A stretch of DNA of 32,378 bases from JAKQHY01 sp034429475. Its GTDB lineage: Bacteria > Chloroflexota > Anaerolineae > B4-G1 > SLSP01. The notes beneath the pieces were generated by a model. That model worked only from the letters and a program-made list of their open reading frames with translations. It was not told the DNA's origin and searched no databases. The stretch is taken from NCBI GenBank assembly GCA_034429475.1, contig DAOUGD010000239.1, positions 1-32,378 on the forward strand. The letters run 5' to 3'. How positions within the stretch are numbered: position 1 is the stretch's first letter; each line of letters begins with the position of its first letter. A program made the position numbers and the translations under genes. Positions 1 to 8,078 of the stretch are shown here, piece after piece.

Positions 1-12
1 TCTCCCCCTCAT
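1..12 (-). CDS. Start of a further Tad-operon gene (partial, runs off the left edge)
   Basis: Only the first four codons (M-R-G-R) are in the window, reading leftwards from an ATG at 12. The start is supported by a GAGGGG ribosome-binding site about six bases upstream and by its position 10 bases after the stop of the TadE-like gene. By operon logic it could be another pseudopilin or a TadG-like protein, but nothing in these bases shows that. Confidence 0.4.
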
Positions 13-22
13 TCTTGCCCCC

Positions 23-436
23 TCACCACTTGGCCTTCCACTTGTAGGTGGGCATCAGCGTCTTGGAACAGATGTTCGTCGGGATGAGTCGGTCGCCGAA
101 AGGCACGGGCGGCGCGGGCACGGGATAGCACACCTGCACCTGCACATTCGTCCCGCGGCCCCACACATCCGCTGCGACCGTCACCTGCGCAGTATCCGGG
201 TTGACGCCAAAGCCGGCCAGCGTGTAGCGTGGGGCGGTATACCCCTGCCACACCCCGCGCTGCCCGTTGACAGTGGCGATGGCGTGGCGCGCGCCGGACC
301 AGGCGGCGGCCTGCGTCGCCAGTTTGACGTAGAACGCCTGCCCGAAAGCAATCACTCCGGCCACCAGCAAGAGGAGCAGCGGCAACACTATGATGAATTC
401 CACATACCCTTGTCCGGGGCGTCTTTTCCGTAGCAT
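23..436 (-). CDS. TadE-like pseudopilin (second copy)
   Basis: This is a 137-residue TadE-family minor pilin. It begins with a short basic segment, then G-QGYVEF and a single hydrophobic helix (about residues 14-34), followed by a predicted exported domain with one C-terminal cysteine pair region. The G followed by Q-G-Y-V-E matches the prepilin-peptidase rule of a glycine at the cleavage site and glutamate at +5, so it is probably processed like Flp. TadE/TadF proteins are known to be processed this way in Tad systems; processing here is inferred. It lies 8 bases after the other TadE-like gene and is surely co-transcribed. Role: minor pilin or assembly factor at the membrane. Confidence 0.82.
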   Translation of the reverse strand: MLRKRRPGQGYVEFIIVLPLLLLLVAGVIAFGQAFYVKLATQAAAWSGARHAIATVNGQRGVWQGYTAPRYTLAGFGVNPDTAQVTVAADVWGRGTNVQVQVCYPVPAPPVPFGDRLIPTNICSKTLMPTYKWKAKW

Positions 437-444
437 CGGTTATC

Positions 445-876
445 TCACTCAAACGTGTCCGGCGGGCCGGGGTAGAACTCTTCCAGCCGGAAAAAGGCGC
501 GGGCTTGTAAGTCCAGGTGCAGTCCGCCGCCCATCAGGGCGCCCAACCCGGAGGGCCAGCGATAGGGCACGCGGGTCGTGCCCTGGATGGAGCGACGCTG
601 GCGATCAATCTCCAGATGGAATGGGCGCTGGAACTCGCGTTGGGTGGACATCTGCCCCAATCCCGTTTCTACGATGCTCCGAAACACGGCATGGCCTTCC
701 TGGGGGGAACGGCCCACAGCCACCTGGCGCGTACCCTCAAAGGTGGCCGTGGACACGATGGTGCGCGCCCACCAGAAGTAGGCGAACTCCCAAATCAACA
801 ACGTACAGAGCAAGACCCCCGGTAACACAATGATGAACTCGGTGAAGGCTTGCCCGCGGCACGCGCACCGTAACAT
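445..876 (-). CDS. TadE-like pseudopilin (first copy)
   Basis: This 143-residue protein has the same layout as its downstream neighbour: basic start, G-QAFTEF, one long hydrophobic helix (about residues 15-37), then a soluble domain predicted to be extracytoplasmic. The glutamate at +5 after the glycine again fits a prepilin peptidase site. The two TadE-like proteins share the N-terminal signature but little else, so this is an old duplication or two distinct minor pilins (TadE and TadF/TadG roles cannot be told apart by eye). It starts 10 bases after the Flp gene, behind a G-rich Shine-Dalgarno stretch. Confidence 0.82.
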   Translation of the reverse strand: MLRCACRGQAFTEFIIVLPGVLLCTLLIWEFAYFWWARTIVSTATFEGTRQVAVGRSPQEGHAVFRSIVETGLGQMSTQREFQRPFHLEIDRQRRSIQGTTRVPYRWPSGLGALMGGGLHLDLQARAFFRLEEFYPGPPDTFE

Positions 877-886
877 CGTCCACCCC

Positions 887-1042
887 CTACGGCAGCGCGT
901 TGATGCGGCCTTGCTGCCGTTGGTAGACGTTCCCGACGAGCTGGATCGTCGCCACCACGATGGCGGCGATGGCCAGCACGGCGGCCAAAATCACGACGTA
1001 TTCGGTGTACCCTTGCCCTTGCCGATTCTGCTTGCGTAACAT
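887..1042 (-). CDS. Flp-type major pilin (51 aa)
   Basis: A short gene that is easy to miss. It reads MLRKQNRQG, then QGYTEYVVIL and a hydrophobic run to about residue 38, then a short polar tail ending in INALP. This is the layout of Flp pilins: a short basic leader, cleavage after Gly9, Glu at +5 and Tyr at +6, a single helix, and a mature length of about 42 residues. It has a clear AGGAG site seven bases before the ATG and sits between the secretion-motor genes and the TadE genes, where Flp is expected. Known role of the family: the structural subunit of the Tad pilus. The tail is very short, so the fibre would have little exposed surface. Confidence 0.8.
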   Translation of the reverse strand: MLRKQNRQGQGYTEYVVILAAVLAIAAIVVATIQLVGNVYQRQQGRINALP

Positions 1043-1087
1043 CTATGTTCTCCTTTGGCTAAAAAAATGATGGACCCACCGGACGGC

Positions 1088-1372
1088 TTACCGCCCGATT
1101 TGCCGTAACGCTAACGTGACCGCAGGTAAATCCTCAATGATGAACACCTCGCTGCGCCGCTGGCGCGGCCACACCGCCAGCAGCACGTCCCCCTCTCGCC
1201 ACCGGTCAAGTAACCGGCGTTTGTCCGTGATGGTCTGGGCCAGATGGAGACTCCCTTCCCGCGTCACGAGGATGAACGGCGTGGTATTCTCCCGGTAGGG
1301 GAACTCCGGTTCGACACTGGCCAACCGGAAACCCCCCGCCTGTAACGCGGCCAACTTAGCCTGACTGCTCAT
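1088..1372 (-). CDS. Hypothetical 94-aa protein of the Tad operon
   Basis: I do not recognise the family. The start is the ATG two bases after the tadC stop (TAA-CG-ATG, the same junction as tadB-tadC), which excludes the longer antisense-like reading frame upstream. The protein is soluble and has no signal peptide or membrane segment. It has an N-terminal basic/hydrophobic region, a central FILVTREGSLHLAQTI stretch and a C-terminal EVFIIEDLPAVTLALRQ. The alternation of short strands suggests a small beta-rich cytoplasmic domain. Coupling to tadC suggests a regulatory or assembly role, but this is a guess. Confidence 0.65.
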   Translation of the reverse strand: MSSQAKLAALQAGGFRLASVEPEFPYRENTTPFILVTREGSLHLAQTITDKRRLLDRWREGDVLLAVWPRQRRSEVFIIEDLPAVTLALRQIGR

Positions 1373-1374
1373 CG

Positions 1375-2283
1375 TTACCCCCCCAACACCTGCATCATCT
1401 GCACTGCGCCGGGGGCAATCAGGATCAGCGCGATGGCAATGATGGCGAAGAAGGCGGGGATCACCATCATTACCGCGTTCTTGTACCCGCGCTCGGTGAG
1501 GATCAGGCGGATGCGGATGCGAGCGTCCTGGGACATCCGCCGCAGCGTCTGGGCAATCCCCCCGCCGCCCATCTCGTAGGCGGCCTTGAGCCGTTCCGTG
1601 ACGCGCACGATTTCCGGCAGGCGGCCATTGCGTTCCCCGGCGTGATCCAGCGCCGCGGGAAAGTCGCCGGTGACCGCGTACTCGCCGGCGATCTGGCGCA
1701 TCTCGGCGATCCACGCGCCGCCCGGCCGTTGCGCCAAATCCCGGAGCGACACCGGCAAGGCGTAGCCGGCGGCGACGTAGATCGCCAGCCGGTCGAGGGT
1801 GGAAGCGGCGTCGAGCGTCAATTGCTCCTGCCGTTGGGCGATGGCGTTGTTGATGGTTTTCTGCGGCATCACAAAGCCCAGCGCGCCGACGCCCAACGCC
1901 AGGGGCAACACAAAGCCCAACGCTCCTGCGCCGACCAGCAAAGATAGTACTAGGCCGAACAAGCCGACCATCCCGGCGAAGATCGCGGCGGTGAGCAGTT
2001 GATAACCCAGCACATTTTCCGGTGAGGTAAACGGGGGCGGATACGCGGCCTGGGCCAGGCGGGCGGCGAGGTCGGTTTGCTGGGCTTGCATATCCCGCCG
2101 CCCGATGCGCGCCAGCCGTTGGGCCGCCGGGACAAAGAACGTGGTCAACAGCCGGTCGGCCAAAGGCCGGTCATCGGCTTGCAGCAACTGCACCCGGGCG
2201 CGGCGCGGGGCTAAGGCATTGACGGTCAAGGCCGCGCCGCCAGCGGCGATTAAGGCGAACAGTAAAATCATGGGGGTAGACAT
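1375..2283 (-). CDS. tadC: TadC-like inner-membrane platform protein (T2SS-F domain)
   Basis: This 302-residue membrane protein of the type II secretion F family is the second of the tandem pair. It has an N-terminal anchor helix, a soluble helical domain, two adjacent helices (about residues 110-160), the typical F-domain region around LDRLAIYVAAGYALPVSLRDLA and a C-terminal pair of hydrophobic helices. Such proteins form the rotating or anchoring platform under the pilus, driven by the CpaF ATPase. It starts two bases after the tadB stop. The assignment as TadC rather than TadB rests on gene order. Confidence 0.85.
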   Translation of the reverse strand: MSTPMILLFALIAAGGAALTVNALAPRRARVQLLQADDRPLADRLLTTFFVPAAQRLARIGRRDMQAQQTDLAARLAQAAYPPPFTSPENVLGYQLLTAAIFAGMVGLFGLVLSLLVGAGALGFVLPLALGVGALGFVMPQKTINNAIAQRQEQLTLDAASTLDRLAIYVAAGYALPVSLRDLAQRPGGAWIAEMRQIAGEYAVTGDFPAALDHAGERNGRLPEIVRVTERLKAAYEMGGGGIAQTLRRMSQDARIRIRLILTERGYKNAVMMVIPAFFAIIAIALILIAPGAVQMMQVLGG

Positions 2284-2285
2284 CG

Positions 2286-3185
2286 TTAATGGCTCCTGGT
2301 TCCCACGGGAATTTCTTTGACTTCCAAATCCAACCCCTTGCTGGCCATGCGGCGGCTCAGGACGTAGGACACCACCGAGAACACCATTGCGACCAGCACG
2401 ACGATCTGGCCCAGGGTCGTGGAGTAGAACCCACCTTCATATTCGCGCATCCAGGGCGCCACCTTGACGAGCAGGAAGAAGCCCACCGGCGCGAGACTGA
2501 CAATCATGGCTTCCAACCGCGCCTGGCTCTGCTTGGCGGCGATCTCCTTGCGCAGCGCGGTCTGCTCGCGGATCATATTCTCCAGGCCGAGCAAGACCTC
2601 GCCGGCGTTGCCGCCCTGCTGCGCCTTGAGCGTCAGGGCTTCGACGACCATATTCAGGTACGGGTCGTGGCGGCGGTCGAGGATGGGCGCGAAGGCGACG
2701 TCCAGTTCTTCGCCCAAATCGTGGCGGCCGGCGGCTTCGCGGAAATCGGCGGCGGCGGGGTCGGGGCCGTTGTCTACCGCGTTGCGCATGGCGTCGCGCA
2801 GCGCGCCGGTGGCGGCAAAGCCCTCCCGCATCAACGACACCACTTCGGCCAGCGATTCGGCATACGCCTTCTTGAAGGCTTCGCGCTTACCTTCCAGACT
2901 CTGCCACAAGAGCAGCGGGACGATGACCATTCCGACCAGCGCCAACACGGGCGTGCCCACGATGACGGCGATGAGGCCTACTGCCAACACTCCACCGCCG
3001 CAGGTCAGGGCAAACTCTTTGGCGCTGATCGGCAATTCGGCGGCGGATAGCCGCTGTTGCAGCCGCGTCAGCGGGCCGAGTTGCGCGGCTTGCAGGCGCG
3101 TGGTGCGGGGAAACACCAGCGCCGCAAACGCCAGAAAGATACCGGCGGCGCCGATCAAACCGGGAAGCAGTAAGGTGGGATCCAT
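2286..3185 (-). CDS. tadB: TadB-like inner-membrane platform protein (T2SS-F domain)
   Basis: This 299-residue protein has an N-terminal transmembrane helix, a cytoplasmic linker, two helices around residues 60-90, the F-domain core (LAEVVSLMREGFAATGALRDAM, then GGNAGEVLLGLENMIREQTALRKEI) and a C-terminal hairpin of two helices. The GGN(A/P)xEVL motif is typical of TadB. With TadC it forms the inner-membrane platform of the pilus. It has a good AGGAG site that overlaps the end of cpaF, so the genes are translationally close. Confidence 0.88.
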   Translation of the reverse strand: MDPTLLLPGLIGAAGIFLAFAALVFPRTTRLQAAQLGPLTRLQQRLSAAELPISAKEFALTCGGGVLAVGLIAVIVGTPVLALVGMVIVPLLLWQSLEGKREAFKKAYAESLAEVVSLMREGFAATGALRDAMRNAVDNGPDPAAADFREAAGRHDLGEELDVAFAPILDRRHDPYLNMVVEALTLKAQQGGNAGEVLLGLENMIREQTALRKEIAAKQSQARLEAMIVSLAPVGFFLLVKVAPWMREYEGGFYSTTLGQIVVLVAMVFSVVSYVLSRRMASKGLDLEVKEIPVGTRSH

Positions 3186-3187
3186 AG

Positions 3188-4543
3188 CTATCTCCTGAAG
3201 AAGCTCTGCATGAGCGGAACGTTGCGTTCCTTCATCACGGCGGCCAGGCGTTCGGGAAAGTAGCCTGTCCAGGCCATCCCGTGGCCCTTGTCCTCGAAGA
3301 TGCTCTGGACGATGACCCGGTCGCCTTCCATATACTGCGATGGCGAAATCTCCGCGATGTCGGTGACAAAGCGCCGCTGCACGTTGCCGATCAGCACGCG
3401 CTTGAGATACAGCACCAGGTTAAAAGCGTCGGCGATCTGCCGCCGCACGGCGATGGTCGGGACTTCGATACCCTTCATCAAGTACATGGTCTCCATGCGC
3501 TGGATGATGTCGCGGGTGGAGTTGGCGTGGATGGTGAGCATCTGCCCATCGTGGCCGGTGTTGGCGGCCGCCAGCACGTCCACGATCTCCGGGCCGCGCG
3601 CCTCGCCGGTGATGATGCGGTCAGGGCGCATCCGCAGCGCCTCAATGACCAGATCGGCCATCGTGAACGCCTTGGCTTCCTCGGCCTGGTCGCGGGTGGT
3701 GAGCTGCACCACGTCGGGCTTGGTGATCTGGATTTCGGGCGTGTCCTCGACGGTCACAAAGCGGTCGCCCTCGTTGGCGGCGTTAGCCAGCGCGTTGAGG
3801 AAGTTGGTCTTGCCGGAGGCCGTACCCCCGGCGATGACGACATTCAGCCGCGCCTGCACCGCCAGTTCCAGGAAGGCTTTGGCCGCCGGGGTGATCGTGC
3901 CGAGGTGTTCCAGGTCGGTCAACGTGCGCGCCACGAGGCGGTGACGGCGAATGGTGACGGCCATCGGGATGTTGGCCACGAGGGGTTCCATAATCGCGTG
4001 CAACCGCGAACCGTCGCGCAGCTGCGCGTCCAGCTTGGGTTTGGCGCGGTTGATCTCGCGCCCCCCGGCGATGCGGTTAACGAAGTGCCGCAGTTCCTGG
4101 CCATCCCGGAAGCGCGCCGCGGTCTTGACCTTGCCCTGTTGGGCGTGGATCAGCCAGATGTCCCACGGGCCGTTGCAGATGATTTCCTCGACGGCTTCGT
4201 CGTTGAGATAGGGCGCGAGCGGGCCGTAGCCGAAGATACTGTCCATCATTTCGCGCACCAGTGTGCCGGCCTCGACGGTGACGGTCTCCCCATTGGCGCG
4301 GGCCTGCGCCAGCGCGGTCTCGACCAGGGGGCGGATGATGTTCTCCGCCGTATGCAGGTCTTCAGTGCTGGGATCGTCAATTTGCGCCGGGGTCATTTGG
4401 CCCTGGATACGGCTGCGCGCCTCGGTGAGCAGACCGGCGGTACGGTCGGCGACCGGCTGCTTGGCGACTTGCGCGGCAATGGCGGCGGCCGCCGGCGAGA
4501 AGCCGGGGCCGGCCGGGCGGGTTTGATTAAAGGGCAGTCCCAT
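3188..4543 (-). CDS. cpaF: CpaF/TadA pilus assembly ATPase
   Basis: This is a type II/IV secretion ATPase (451 residues from the ATG; a GTG six bases further upstream is also possible). The N-terminal helical domain holds SIFGYGPLAPYLNDEAVEEI. Next come the arginine-rich RIAGGREINRAKPKLDAQL segment, Walker A GGTASGKT (residues 239-246), the Asp box VEDTPEIQI, the Walker B region with RPDRIITGEARG, and the His box TGHDGQMLTIHAN. All catalytic motifs are intact. It powers pilus assembly from the cytoplasmic face. It overlaps the preceding unknown gene by 17 bases. Confidence 0.93.
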   Translation of the reverse strand: MGLPFNQTRPAGPGFSPAAAAIAAQVAKQPVADRTAGLLTEARSRIQGQMTPAQIDDPSTEDLHTAENIIRPLVETALAQARANGETVTVEAGTLVREMMDSIFGYGPLAPYLNDEAVEEIICNGPWDIWLIHAQQGKVKTAARFRDGQELRHFVNRIAGGREINRAKPKLDAQLRDGSRLHAIMEPLVANIPMAVTIRRHRLVARTLTDLEHLGTITPAAKAFLELAVQARLNVVIAGGTASGKTNFLNALANAANEGDRFVTVEDTPEIQITKPDVVQLTTRDQAEEAKAFTMADLVIEALRMRPDRIITGEARGPEIVDVLAAANTGHDGQMLTIHANSTRDIIQRMETMYLMKGIEVPTIAVRRQIADAFNLVLYLKRVLIGNVQRRFVTDIAEISPSQYMEGDRVIVQSIFEDKGHGMAWTGYFPERLAAVMKERNVPLMQSFFRR

Positions 4544-4982
4544 CAGCACCCCCCGCCTCTGCGGCTTCAGCGTCCATCCACTCCTGGCGCACGGATGCTT
4601 GCCACGCGCGCTCTTCAGCGCCGGCGTCCCAGGCCGGTTGCATCACGGCGCGGTACTGCGCCTGTTGCGCGGGCGGCGCGGTCACGGGTTGGAGAAATAC
4701 GTACCAATCGGTGCTCCATCCCACTTTGCCATCGCCCACCACGGCCTGCACGGTATATAGCGGGAATTCAGCCTCGGCCGCTAATCCTAACGCGCGCGCC
4801 GTGTAACTTTCCCCGACTCCTGGCACTCGCGGCCATTCCCGGTGCTCACCGATCTGTTCCCCGTCCAGACATAGTCGCACGGAATAGGTAACGTTTTCAT
4901 TGTCCATTTCCGTCGCCGGACAGCGCAAAGGTAAAAGCACATCTCGTTTACCTATGGTCATACTCAAATAGTGATTGCCCAT
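4527..4982 (-). CDS. Hypothetical 151-aa protein between cpaE and cpaF
   Basis: I do not recognise it. The ATG is preceded by AGGAG at seven bases, and this Shine-Dalgarno is built from the cpaE stop codon region (TAGGAG). The protein is soluble, with no signal peptide. Its first 100 residues look like a beta-rich domain (MTIGKRDVLLPLRC, then VTYSVRLCLDGEQIGEHREW, then YVFLQPV), followed by a helical Trp/Glu/Ala-rich tail. The last codons overlap the cpaF start, which implies translational coupling to the ATPase. It may be a CpaF or CpaE partner; nothing further can be claimed. Confidence 0.7.
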   Translation of the reverse strand: MGNHYLSMTIGKRDVLLPLRCPATEMDNENVTYSVRLCLDGEQIGEHREWPRVPGVGESYTARALGLAAEAEFPLYTVQAVVGDGKVGWSTDWYVFLQPVTAPPAQQAQYRAVMQPAWDAGAEERAWQASVRQEWMDAEAAEAGGADGTAL

Positions 4983-4992
4983 CGGCTTACTC

Positions 4993-6372
4993 CTAACTCA
5001 CAAAGGTGTCTTTAACCCTGCTGAACAAACCGCCCTTCTTCACCGGGCGCTTGCGCAGCAAGGTTTCCAGCGGCGGATAGAACGTCGCCGCCAGCTTGAT
5101 TAAGCCCTCGCCCAACTCGGTGAGGGGCTTCTGTAACGTCAACGGCTGCCCCTGGTTGATGGCGAGGCGCGCGGCGTTGGGGTCCCAGGGCAGCGTCGCC
5201 ACTACAGGCACTTTGCCGCCGAGGTATTTAACGACATCCTTCGGCGCAATCCCAAAAGCTTCGTCGAAACCGTTGAGGACGATGCGGAACCGCTGCAACG
5301 TGCCGAAGGCTTTTTCCAGCGCCGGTAAGATATTGCGCACGTCGCTCAGCGCCGTGCGTTCCGGCGTTACCACGAGTAACACGGTGTCCACGTTGGACAG
5401 CGCCGCCCAATGGATGGGCATATTGAAGTCCGGGCCGATGTCCACCACGCGGAACTCGTAGTAGCCGCGCGATTCGCGCAGGAGATCGGCAAAGATGTCC
5501 AGCGTGCGCTGCGGGTCGGCGGTGAACTCCGGCAGGCCGGCCATGTGCATCTGCGGGATGCCGGGCAAGACCGCCAGCTTGTTCTGGTACGGGCGGACGT
5601 GCATTTGCAGCGTCTGGGCGCGCACCACGTAGCGGCTCACCCGCGCCCCTTCACTGACCACGCGCTCGTAGAATGAGAACAGGTTAGCCTGCGGCACCTG
5701 GTCCATTTCCATCCCCAAGAAGACGTGGCTGTTAGCGCGGCTCATATCGCCGTCAATCAACAAGGTAGGGCGTTGGGCAATCGTCCCCAAGGCGCACGCC
5801 AGGTTGATGGACACGGTAGACTTCCCCGCGCCGCCTTTGGGTGAGAAGACGCCGATGCTCTGCTGCTGCCAACCGCCGCTATCCAGGATCGCCAGCGCGT
5901 CTTGCGCGGTGATGGGGGTGAAGGTACGGGCGGCGCGCTCGCTGCGCGCAGCGTCCACGCTGGTGCGCACGATGTCGGGCAGGCGTTGTACCTGCACCGC
6001 GTCGAGCGGGGTGGTGACAAAGCCCTTCATCCCAAAGCGTTGATACTCCGGCGCATACGTCGAGCCGGCGGGGATCAACCCCACGGCGGCGATGCCGTGT
6101 TCTTCATTGACCAGCAACTCCTGGATCAGGGCCGGGTTCATCCCCGGCAGCGTGGGCGAAAACAGGATGCAGTCGGCCCGATAGCTGCGCGCCTGGTCGG
6201 CCAGGCTGGTGATGTCGCTGACCAGGGCCAGGATATTGATCCCGGCCTGCGTCAGCGCCTGGGTCATCAACGAGATGTCCTGCCAGCCGGAGTAGCCAAT
6301 GACCACCCCCAGGGCGGTATCCCCGGTGGGCGGCGCTGGGGCCGCCGGAGTGGGATTCGCGGGATTCCACAT
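4993..6372 (-). CDS. cpaE: CpaE/TadZ-like ATPase (receiver-like domain plus MinD/ParA domain)
   Basis: The 459-residue protein starts at the ATG eight bases after AGGAG; the in-frame TTG upstream is too close to that site. A P/A-rich head leads into a receiver-like domain (about residues 20-145) that looks degenerate, followed by a MinD/ParA ATPase. The deviant Walker A is PKGGAGKS with both lysines present (K179, K184); LLIDGDMSRAN and FRVVDIGPDFN follow. In Tad systems this protein localises the machinery to the cell pole or a focus. Two shorter CpaE-like proteins without the P-loop lysine are encoded upstream, so this is the only one of the three likely to hydrolyse ATP. Confidence 0.88.
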   Translation of the reverse strand: MWNPANPTPAAPAPPTGDTALGVVIGYSGWQDISLMTQALTQAGINILALVSDITSLADQARSYRADCILFSPTLPGMNPALIQELLVNEEHGIAAVGLIPAGSTYAPEYQRFGMKGFVTTPLDAVQVQRLPDIVRTSVDAARSERAARTFTPITAQDALAILDSGGWQQQSIGVFSPKGGAGKSTVSINLACALGTIAQRPTLLIDGDMSRANSHVFLGMEMDQVPQANLFSFYERVVSEGARVSRYVVRAQTLQMHVRPYQNKLAVLPGIPQMHMAGLPEFTADPQRTLDIFADLLRESRGYYEFRVVDIGPDFNMPIHWAALSNVDTVLLVVTPERTALSDVRNILPALEKAFGTLQRFRIVLNGFDEAFGIAPKDVVKYLGGKVPVVATLPWDPNAARLAINQGQPLTLQKPLTELGEGLIKLAATFYPPLETLLRKRPVKKGGLFSRVKDTFVS

Positions 6373-6387
6373 AGGCAATGCTCCTGA

Positions 6388-7410
6388 TCAGGGCTGTGTG
6401 GGGACGGCCGCCGGATCCACCGGAGCGGCTTCCGGTGTGACCATCGGCGTCACTGGTTGTGCCGTGGCGGCGGTGGGCTGATGGCCCTCCAACGCTTTTT
6501 GCTGTTCGGCCTGCAACTCCTGCATCCGCGGCTCAAAGAACATGTCTTCGACATCCGACCAGGTGACGCCCTGGCTTTCCGTGAGCGTCCCGGCCTGCAA
6601 CTGCGGAATGGCGACGGCGGGCAAGACGCCCAACTGCACCTTGCCGTGTGCCAGGGCATAGGCCACCCACTCGGCCACGTCTACGTGAACGACAACATCA
6701 ATACTGGTCACTGCCCCTTCGATGTACTGCGGCTCATTCTCCGCGCCGGCGGCGCCGTAGTTGGGGTTCTCGGTCAGTTCCCGATTCAAGCGGTAGACCA
6801 ACCCTTCCGCAATCCGCTTGGTGAGGGGCAGGCGCAGGTGGGCCGTATCGGTGAAGGCTTCCGCCTGTTCCCGGATGATCGGCTGCTGCAAGACCGGCGG
6901 CGCATTCACGGTAGCTGGCAGCACGGTAATCACGTCAGTGGTGATTTCCTGCACCTGCAACTGGCCCGCGCTGAAGAACAGCGCGACCGCATCGCCGGCG
7001 TAGATCGCGGGCATGGTGTCGGCGTCTACGGGCACGGCCAGCACTGTCAAATCCGGGTCGGTCAGCGCCACGGCGAGGCGGCGCACCTTGTAGGCGTTCT
7101 CGCCGGTGGCAATGGTTTCGCGCAACAGCGGTTCGCCGGTGTGCAGCGGCTCGACCGCGACGACCATCCCGGCGGCCAGCATTGCCTGCCATTCTTCAGC
7201 CAGGATGTACTTGTCGGCAATTGCGCCGGACACCGATTGGGTGTCTACCGCAACCATCTCCGCTGTCATTTGTGTATATGGCGGCATGTCAGCCATCACC
7301 ACAGCCACATCATAGGTGGTGGGCCGCATTAGAAATCCAAAGGCGATGACGCCCACGAAGGCCAGACCGGCCAATATCAATCCCAAGATAAACTGTAACG
7401 AACGTTTCAT
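6388..7410 (-). CDS. cpaB: CpaB/RcpC-like SAF-domain protein
   Basis: The 340-residue protein begins MKRSLQFILG behind a strong AGGAGAGGGAGCA leader, with one N-terminal transmembrane helix (residues 5-27). An SAF-like domain follows (about residues 33-98: VVVADMPPY-type strand, then ILAEEWQAMLAAGMVVAVEPLHTGEPL), and then the RcpC-like beta domain (VPVDADTMPAIYAGDAVALFF). The tail is Glu/Gln- and Pro/Ala-rich. Family role: a periplasmic or envelope component that supports the secretion channel or modifies the pilus. In this monoderm-like setting the exact role is uncertain. Its 5' side abuts a long heptad-repeat tract. Confidence 0.82.
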   Translation of the reverse strand: MKRSLQFILGLILAGLAFVGVIAFGFLMRPTTYDVAVVMADMPPYTQMTAEMVAVDTQSVSGAIADKYILAEEWQAMLAAGMVVAVEPLHTGEPLLRETIATGENAYKVRRLAVALTDPDLTVLAVPVDADTMPAIYAGDAVALFFSAGQLQVQEITTDVITVLPATVNAPPVLQQPIIREQAEAFTDTAHLRLPLTKRIAEGLVYRLNRELTENPNYGAAGAENEPQYIEGAVTSIDVVVHVDVAEWVAYALAHGKVQLGVLPAVAIPQLQAGTLTESQGVTWSDVEDMFFEPRMQELQAEQQKALEGHQPTAATAQPVTPMVTPEAAPVDPAAVPTQP

Positions 7411-7424
7411 TGCTCCCTCTCCTG

Positions 7425-7543
7425 TCCAAAGTCCGAAGTCCAAAGTCCTCAGTGTTCAGTGTTCAGTGCTCAGTCTTCAGCACTCAGCACTTAGCACTCA
7501 GTCTCCTTAACCCTCAACCCGTAACCCACAACCCCTAACTCTG
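7425..7543. repeat. Heptanucleotide tandem tract, 17 units in one phase
   Basis: Seventeen consecutive 7-bp units run without a break in register. They start as TCCAAAG/TCCGAAG, drift to TGTTCAG/TGCTCAG/CACTCAG and end as AACCCTC/AACCCGT/AACCCAC. The stop codon of the 7535-8077 gene lies inside the last units. This is the longest of six such tracts in the window. Confidence 0.9.
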
Positions 7544-8077
7544 CTTCCACCAGGCGAACTGCCAGCGCGGTGTCGGGCGCGGCAGCAGTTCGGCGGCTAA
7601 TGCGGCGCCGGCAGCTTTGAGTTGGCCGCTGACAATGCGTAGTTCGGGATGCACACGTTTAAGCTGTAGCTCGTGCCAGCGTACTATGACGTTGGCGTTC
7701 TCGCCGTCGCGGCTCACACCGAGGGCCACATCGGCCAACTGCCAGGCCGGTTCCGCCGGGTTCAGCCCGCCGTCAATGACCAGGCTGGTGCGCTGCGCCA
7801 CTTCGCGGAGTAAGCCCCAAGCGGTATCTGGCGCGGTCTGGCAGCCGAGCGTCCAGAGCAGTACCGGGCGCTGCGCGACGATCTCATCAATGATCTGTGG
7901 GCGCGGGCGCCGGGCGAAAATGGCGGCGTCCAGCGGATACATTTTTCGGTCTACGCACCCGCTCAGGCTACCGTCCGCCAGGTCCAGGCCCACGGCTGCC
8001 CCGCCGGCTTTCAGGATTTCCGTCGCTAGAGTGGTTGCGCCCACCCCGCCGACAATGCCCACGATTAAGATGACCAA
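7535..8077 (-). CDS. CpaE-like P-loop protein lacking the Walker A lysine (180 aa)
   Basis: This is a MinD/CpaE-fold protein without a receiver domain. The P-loop is GGVGATT (residues 10-16), where a canonical enzyme would have Lys in place of Ala14. This form is known in several CpaE-like proteins near Tad loci. LDLADGSL and SLVIDGG follow at the positions of the A' and Walker B strands. The start is TTG, supported by GGAGGG nine bases upstream and by a stop codon just before it. It overlaps almost end to end with the preceding CpaE-like gene. It probably binds but does not hydrolyse nucleotide, or acts as a scaffold (inference). Its stop codon lies inside a heptad tract. Confidence 0.75.
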   Translation of the reverse strand: MVILIVGIVGGVGATTLATEILKAGGAAVGLDLADGSLSGCVDRKMYPLDAAIFARRPRPQIIDEIVAQRPVLLWTLGCQTAPDTAWGLLREVAQRTSLVIDGGLNPAEPAWQLADVALGVSRDGENANVIVRWHELQLKRVHPELRIVSGQLKAAGAALAAELLPRPTPRWQFAWWKQS

Positions 8078-8078
8078 A

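Noticed and set aside
3281..4891. A 536-codon open frame on the plus strand opposite cpaF.
   Set aside because: It is antisense to a gene with all catalytic motifs. The His/Arg/Asp-rich product is typical of a high-GC shadow frame.
7425..7543. A CRISPR-like array.
   Set aside because: The units are 7 bp and contiguous without spacers, and no cas genes are present.
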